From Bifidobacterium erythrocebi (GTDB lineage: Bacteria > Actinomycetota > Actinomycetes > Actinomycetales > Bifidobacteriaceae): a DNA stretch of 64,000 nucleotides. The notes below the pieces were generated by a model. That model was given only the letters and a program-made list of their open reading frames with translations. It searched no databases and was not told where the DNA came from. Location: contig NZ_JAAIIF010000007.1 in NCBI RefSeq assembly GCF_012932675.1, forward strand, positions 1-64,000, written 5' to 3'. This document shows positions 60,358-64,000 of this stretch, one piece after another (the stretch's first letter is position 1; each line of letters starts with the position of its first letter). A program made the position numbers and the translations under genes.

Positions 60358-60399
60358 ATTCGTTATGCCGCTTTCAGCGGCTTGCGGCCTTTGAAGGGA

Positions 60400-63117
60400 C
60401 TAGCCCGCGAAGGAGATGGGGGAGTCCAGTTCGGTTCCCGAGCCATCACGGCGCATATCCGGCTCCGGCAGCTCCACGGGGGAGCCGGCCTCGGTGGAGG
60501 CATGCACCGGGTAAGCGCCCACCCATGCGAAGATCAGCGTATTCTGCCCCTTGAGGAAGCGTTGCGAGCGCACACCGCCGGTGGCGCGTCCCTTGGTCGG
60601 GTACATTTCCAGCGGGGTCACCTTGGCCGCGCCGTTTTCGGTGCCGGGCAGCGCGTCGGAATCGCCGGCGACGGTAAGCACCACGGCGCCCGAAGCGGAG
60701 GTCAGTCCGTTCTCGCCTTCCTCGTAGGTCCAGGCGACCTCGGCGGCCGGCACCACGGTGAATGCGGCCACCTTGCAGCCTTCGGCGAGCTTGATGCCGG
60801 CCATGCCGCCGGCCGTACGCCCTTGCGGTCGCACGTTCTTCGCCTCGAAGGTCAGCAGCGAGGAATCCGTGGAAACGAACACCAAACGGTCCTCGTCCTT
60901 GGCTGGTGCGGCGAAGACGATCTCATCGCCGTCCTTCAGATCGATCACAGGCCATGAATCCATGGTGGTCGGGGCTTCGCGGTTCCAGCGCTTCACCACG
61001 CCGGCCCTGGTGCCGATGGCCAGCGGAGGCAGCGCGGCCTGCGCATTCTTGTCAGCATTGGCCTTGCCGTCATCTGTCTTGCCATCTTCTGCCGTGCCGG
61101 TCCCATCCGGTTCTGGTTCCATGGCGATGGCGGTGACGACATGCTCGCCGCGGATCGGATCGGTGCTTTCCGTCTGCCCGATCAGCTCGTCCGCCTTCAC
61201 GCCGCTGCTCAGGCTCAGCGTATTCGTTGCGGGGATGACCGGCAGATCGGCCACCTGCGCGAGTACCAGACGCCCGGCCGAAGTGATCAGCGCGTAGGAG
61301 GCGCGGGTGGTGGTGCGGAATATGGAGACGATCTCGTCATCGGTGGCGCGCGCGCTGGAGACGGAGCGGTTACGGAACATGGTCATCGCCTCGGGCGTGG
61401 TCCTGGCGATCAGGCCGGTGGCGCTCATCATCACCGTGCACGGTTCGTTTTCGATCTTCAATGCCCCGCTTTCCTCGCCGGCCTTCTTGGCGGCGGCAAC
61501 GTCCGCAGCCGCCGACGACACGGTGGCCGCGGATTTCGCGGCTTCGAGCGCCGAGGCGGAGACGCCGGACATGCCCTCGGCCACGACGGGAACGAGCTTG
61601 CCGTCGGCGTCGGTATCGAGCAGCACGGTGCGGCGCGGGGAACCGTATTCGGCCACGGCCTTGTCCATTTCATCGACCACCACCCTGTCGAGCGCCTTGT
61701 CGGAGGCCAGGATGCGGTCGAGCTCCTCGATGCGCTTGTGCAGGTCGTCGCGCTCGGACTCCAGTTCGATGCGGCTCATCTTGGTCAGCCTGCGCAGACG
61801 CAGGTCGAGGATGTACTGGGCCTGGATGTCGTCCAGATCGAATACGGCCATCAGCTTGGTCTTCGCACTGTCCGCGTTCTCGGAGGAGCGGATGACCTGG
61901 ATCACCTCGTCGATGTCGATCAGGGCCAGCAGGAGGCCTTCGACCAGGTGCAGACGCTCCAGCGCCTTCGCGCGGCGGAATTCGCTGCGCCTTCTGATCA
62001 CCACGCGGCGGTGGTCGATCCACACCTGCAGCATCTCCTTCAATCCCATGGTGTGCGGGCGCCCGTTGACCAGGGCCACGTTGTTCATGGCGAAGTTGTC
62101 CTGCAGAGGGGTGTGCTTCAGCAACTGCGCGAGCACGGCGTGCGGGTCGAAGCCGGTCTTGAGCTCGATGACCACGCGGGTGCCGTTATGCCGGTCGCTT
62201 AAGTCGATGGCGCCGGAAATGCCTTCGAGCTTACGGTTCTTCACGCCTTCGGAGATGCGTTCGAGCACCTTTTCCGGGCCGACCATGTACGGCAGTTCGG
62301 TCACCACGATGGCCTGCTTGCGTGCGGTCACATGTTCGATATGCGTGGTGGCGCGGGTGGAGAGCGTGCCGCGGCCGGACGCGTATGCCTCGCGTATGCC
62401 GTCGCGTCCGATGATCATGCCGCCGGTCGGCCAGTCCGGGCCGGGCACGTAGCGCATGAGCTCTTCGAGCGTGGCGTCGGGGTGGGCCATCAGATGCTTG
62501 GCGGCGTTCACCACCTCGCCGAGGTTATGCGTGGCGAGGTTCGTGGCCATGCCCACGGCGATGCCTGAGCCGCCGTTGACCAACAGGTTCGGGATGGCCG
62601 CCGGAAGCACGGTGGGCTCCTTGAGCTTGTTGTCGTAGTTGGGGGTGAAGTCGACGGTGTCCTCGTCGATGTCGGCGTTCATGCCGAGGGCCGCCGGGGC
62701 GAGCCTGGCCTCGGTGTAGCGGGATGCCGCGGGACCGTCGTCCAGGGAACCGAAGTTGCCGTGCCCGTCGACCAGCGGCAGTCGCATGGCGAAGGGCTGT
62801 GCCAGGCGGACCATGGCCTCGTAGATGGCGGAATCGCCATGCGGGTGGAGCTTGCCCATCACCTCGCCCACCACGCGGGCCGATTTCATGTACGGGCGTT
62901 CCGGTGTCAGGTTCATCTGCCCCATTTGGTAGACGATGCGCCGCTGCACCGGCTTCATGCCGTCGCGCGCGTCCGGAAGCGCACGCGCGTAGATCACCGA
63001 GTAGGCGTATTCGAGGAACGACTTGCTCATCTCCTCGTTCAGCGGTGTCTCGATGATGTTCTCTTTCACCTTGCGCGGATCGTATGCCGGCGCTGCTGCC
63101 TTGCGATGTGATGCCAT
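60400..63117 (-). CDS. parC: DNA topoisomerase IV subunit A (GyrA/ParC type)
   Basis: DNA-breaking subunit of a type IIA topoisomerase, 905 aa. Winged helix and catalytic Tyr134 (ASRYTEARL), quinolone region [18 protein letters not shown] with Ser96 and Glu100 in the usual sensitive form, coiled coil about residues 400-470, and a C-terminal beta-pinwheel from about 530. The pinwheel's first blade has [12 protein letters not shown] in place of the strict GyrA box QRRGGKG, so this is ParC rather than GyrA, pairing with the parE found 20 kb away. AAGGAGTTCC precedes the ATG at 63117. An in-frame upstream extension was rejected. A Lys/Asp-rich insert lies near residues 680-715. Confidence 0.88.
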   Translation of the reverse strand: MASHRKAAAPAYDPRKVKENIIETPLNEEMSKSFLEYAYSVIYARALPDARDGMKPVQRRIVYQMGQMNLTPERPYMKSARVVGEVMGKLHPHGDSAIYEAMVRLAQPFAMRLPLVDGHGNFGSLDDGPAASRYTEARLAPAALGMNADIDEDTVDFTPNYDNKLKEPTVLPAAIPNLLVNGGSGIAVGMATNLATHNLGEVVNAAKHLMAHPDATLEELMRYVPGPDWPTGGMIIGRDGIREAYASGRGTLSTRATTHIEHVTARKQAIVVTELPYMVGPEKVLERISEGVKNRKLEGISGAIDLSDRHNGTRVVIELKTGFDPHAVLAQLLKHTPLQDNFAMNNVALVNGRPHTMGLKEMLQVWIDHRRVVIRRRSEFRRAKALERLHLVEGLLLALIDIDEVIQVIRSSENADSAKTKLMAVFDLDDIQAQYILDLRLRRLTKMSRIELESERDDLHKRIEELDRILASDKALDRVVVDEMDKAVAEYGSPRRTVLLDTDADGKLVPVVAEGMSGVSASALEAAKSAATVSSAAADVAAAKKAGEESGALKIENEPCTVMMSATGLIARTTPEAMTMFRNRSVSSARATDDEIVSIFRTTTRASYALITSAGRLVLAQVADLPVIPATNTLSLSSGVKADELIGQTESTDPIRGEHVVTAIAMEPEPDGTGTAEDGKTDDGKANADKNAQAALPPLAIGTRAGVVKRWNREAPTTMDSWPVIDLKDGDEIVFAAPAKDEDRLVFVSTDSSLLTFEAKNVRPQGRTAGGMAGIKLAEGCKVAAFTVVPAAEVAWTYEEGENGLTSASGAVVLTVAGDSDALPGTENGAAKVTPLEMYPTKGRATGGVRSQRFLKGQNTLIFAWVGAYPVHASTEAGSPVELPEPDMRRDGSGTELDSPISFAG

Positions 63118-63231
63118 GGAACTCCTTGAATATGCAAACTCGCTCCATTTTAGCGTTCTTCCTGCCGTCGCGTGGGTTTCCAGGGAGCGCGGCTCATTCC
63201 AGCGGATGAGAGAAAACGTTTGCACCCCTTC

Positions 63232-63237
63232 TATAAT
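63232..63237 (+). promoter_or_regulatory. Possible -10 for the last gene
   Basis: TATAAT is a perfect -10 hexamer 120 bases before the last start codon. No good -35 lies at the right distance, so it is only a candidate. Confidence 0.3.
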
Positions 63238-63357
63238 CGGGAATCGGCATAGCGACTCGGGCGATTTCGCGGAAAACCGATGTCCTTCTTGCCGTAAGGG
63301 GTCGACTGGGCATGGGCGGCATTGCCGTCCGGCCATTAATGAAAGGAGAGGGAATCG

Positions 63358-64000
63358 ATGCTGAATCAGCCTTGGCTCAAGCCGATTCTGCAATGCTCGC
63401 TGGTACGCGGCGCATTGCCGTGGACGTTCTGGATATTGACCATCATCGGCATCGTCGCGGTACTGGCGCTGCTGCTCGCCGGCGGCAAGCGCCGTCAGAC
63501 GATCATCGCGCTGATCGCCACGGTGGTGGGCGGCGCGTTGGGATATCTGGTGACATGGCTGTGCTCCGACGTGTTCGTGGTGTTCGGCGTCGAGATGGGA
63601 ATCAAGGTGATCCGCGCGGCCGCCATTGGTTTCGCCGTCCTGACGTTCCTGATCTGCGGCGTGGTGTTCCTGCGTCGCTGGAAGCGTGCGATCGCCGTCG
63701 TGGCGACCGTCGTGGCGCTGTTCGGCACGTGTCTCCATGTGGATGCGATCTACGAGGAGTTCCCCACGGTCGGCAGCCTGTTCGGCTACACCGGCTATGC
63801 CAGGCTTTCCGCCGGAAGCGTGCGCAAAGGCGCGATGAGCGTCGCCGAATGGGACGAGCTTGCGGCCAAGGGCAGGACGCCGGCCGCGCCGAAGGTGGGC
63901 CGCATCTACGAGGTGCACATCCCCAACACGCAATCGGGCTTCGAAGTGCGCAATGCCATGGTGTATCTGCCGCCGGCCGCATTGAGCGCCCGTCCGCCGA
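63358..64000 (+). CDS. Membrane-anchored esterase-like protein (partial)
   Basis: The gene is cut by the window end: 214 codons are seen without a stop. AAAGGAGAGGG precedes the ATG at 63358. Four hydrophobic segments occupy residues 18-125 (start: [20 protein letters not shown]; others include [14 protein letters not shown] and [15 protein letters not shown]), then an extracellular portion starts (residues about 130 onward) with a beta-strand-like [20 protein letters not shown] leading into VYLPPAAL. That last stretch is the usual start of the alpha/beta-hydrolase esterase family (mycolyltransferase-like), which in bifidobacteria often follows several membrane helices. The catalytic Ser, Asp and His would be beyond the window, so the function is inferred. 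Confidence 0.6.
   Translation, partial: MLNQPWLKPILQCSLVRGALPWTFWILTIIGIVAVLALLLAGGKRRQTIIALIATVVGGALGYLVTWLCSDVFVVFGVEMGIKVIRAAAIGFAVLTFLICGVVFLRRWKRAIAVVATVVALFGTCLHVDAIYEEFPTVGSLFGYTGYARLSAGSVRKGAMSVAEWDELAAKGRTPAAPKVGRIYEVHIPNTQSGFEVRNAMVYLPPAALSARPP

Noticed and set aside
60400..63117. Gyrase subunit A
   Set aside because: The GyrA box is degenerate and gyrA normally lies beside gyrB near dnaA; ParC fits better, though the call is not certain.
60400..63933. Longer parC start with about 270 extra residues
   Set aside because: The extension lacks family similarity and overlaps the last gene; ATG at 63117 has AAGGAG at the right distance.

Overview
The window is a 64-kb piece of a high-GC actinobacterial chromosome, almost certainly Bifidobacterium. 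The evidence is the gene order ftsK-pgsA-cinA-clgR followed by DUF3046-recA-recX (an actinobacterial arrangement), an actinobacterial-type SecA with a C-terminal zinc motif that closely resembles remembered Bifidobacterium SecA sequences, a sigma-70 factor with a long Lys/Ala- and Asp-rich N-terminus next to a type II topoisomerase B subunit, and a mycobacterial-type SOS box in front of recA. I see no insertion sequences, prophage genes, tRNAs, rRNAs or CRISPR arrays. Most of the window is core chromosome, broken by a few accessory genes.

Layout. 1-7 kb: aconitase, a glyoxalase-fold protein, a sugar O-acetyltransferase and a large DUF262/RAMA protein that looks like a restriction or defence factor. 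7-13.5 kb: a Bax-inhibitor-1-like membrane protein, an EamA exporter, a small alarmone synthetase, the overlapping tRNA-modification pair miaB-miaA and a Fic-domain protein with a degraded motif. 13.6-25 kb: ftsK, pgsA, cinA-type amidase and clgR, then an amino-acid ABC importer with two tandem paralogous binding lipoproteins, then DUF3046, recA (SOS box) and recX. 25-32 kb: RNase P RNA (minus strand), hpf, secA, trpD, a small membrane protein and a PlsC-type acyltransferase. 32-43.6 kb: a PASTA-domain Ser/Thr kinase with a polyprenyl synthase, a DUF4192 protein, rpoD, parE, an unrecognised 411-aa protein, a candidate structured small RNA and a secreted or anchored DUF3152-type metalloprotease. 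43.6-48 kb: four co-directional minus-strand genes (two small unknown ORFs, a NUDIX hydrolase, and a PLD-SF2 helicase-DUF3427 protein) that resemble a defence cassette. 48-64 kb: an MFS transporter, the giant helicase Lhr, sbcD-sbcC, a ribokinase-like protein, parC, and the 5' part of a membrane-anchored esterase-like gene cut by the window end.

Functionally the window is rich in DNA maintenance: FtsK, RecA/RecX, ParE/ParC, SbcCD and Lhr, plus two candidate nuclease/helicase defence loci. It also carries RNA and protein housekeeping genes (rnpB, hpf, secA, miaA/miaB, rpoD).

The most unusual signals are non-coding. First, a repeat of about 20 bp (core GCCACACGTAA) occurs in two clusters 47.8 kb apart, upstream of aconitase and upstream of the MFS transporter. 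Both clusters have the same geometry: 42-bp spacing on one strand and 83 bp between inverted units, although the sequence between the units differs. Second, multi-stem palindromic elements follow aconitase and the Bax-inhibitor-like gene; the two copies of the latter show compensatory base changes in a stem. Third, a promoter-less-looking but terminator-ended, foldable region lies at about 42.2-42.4 kb.
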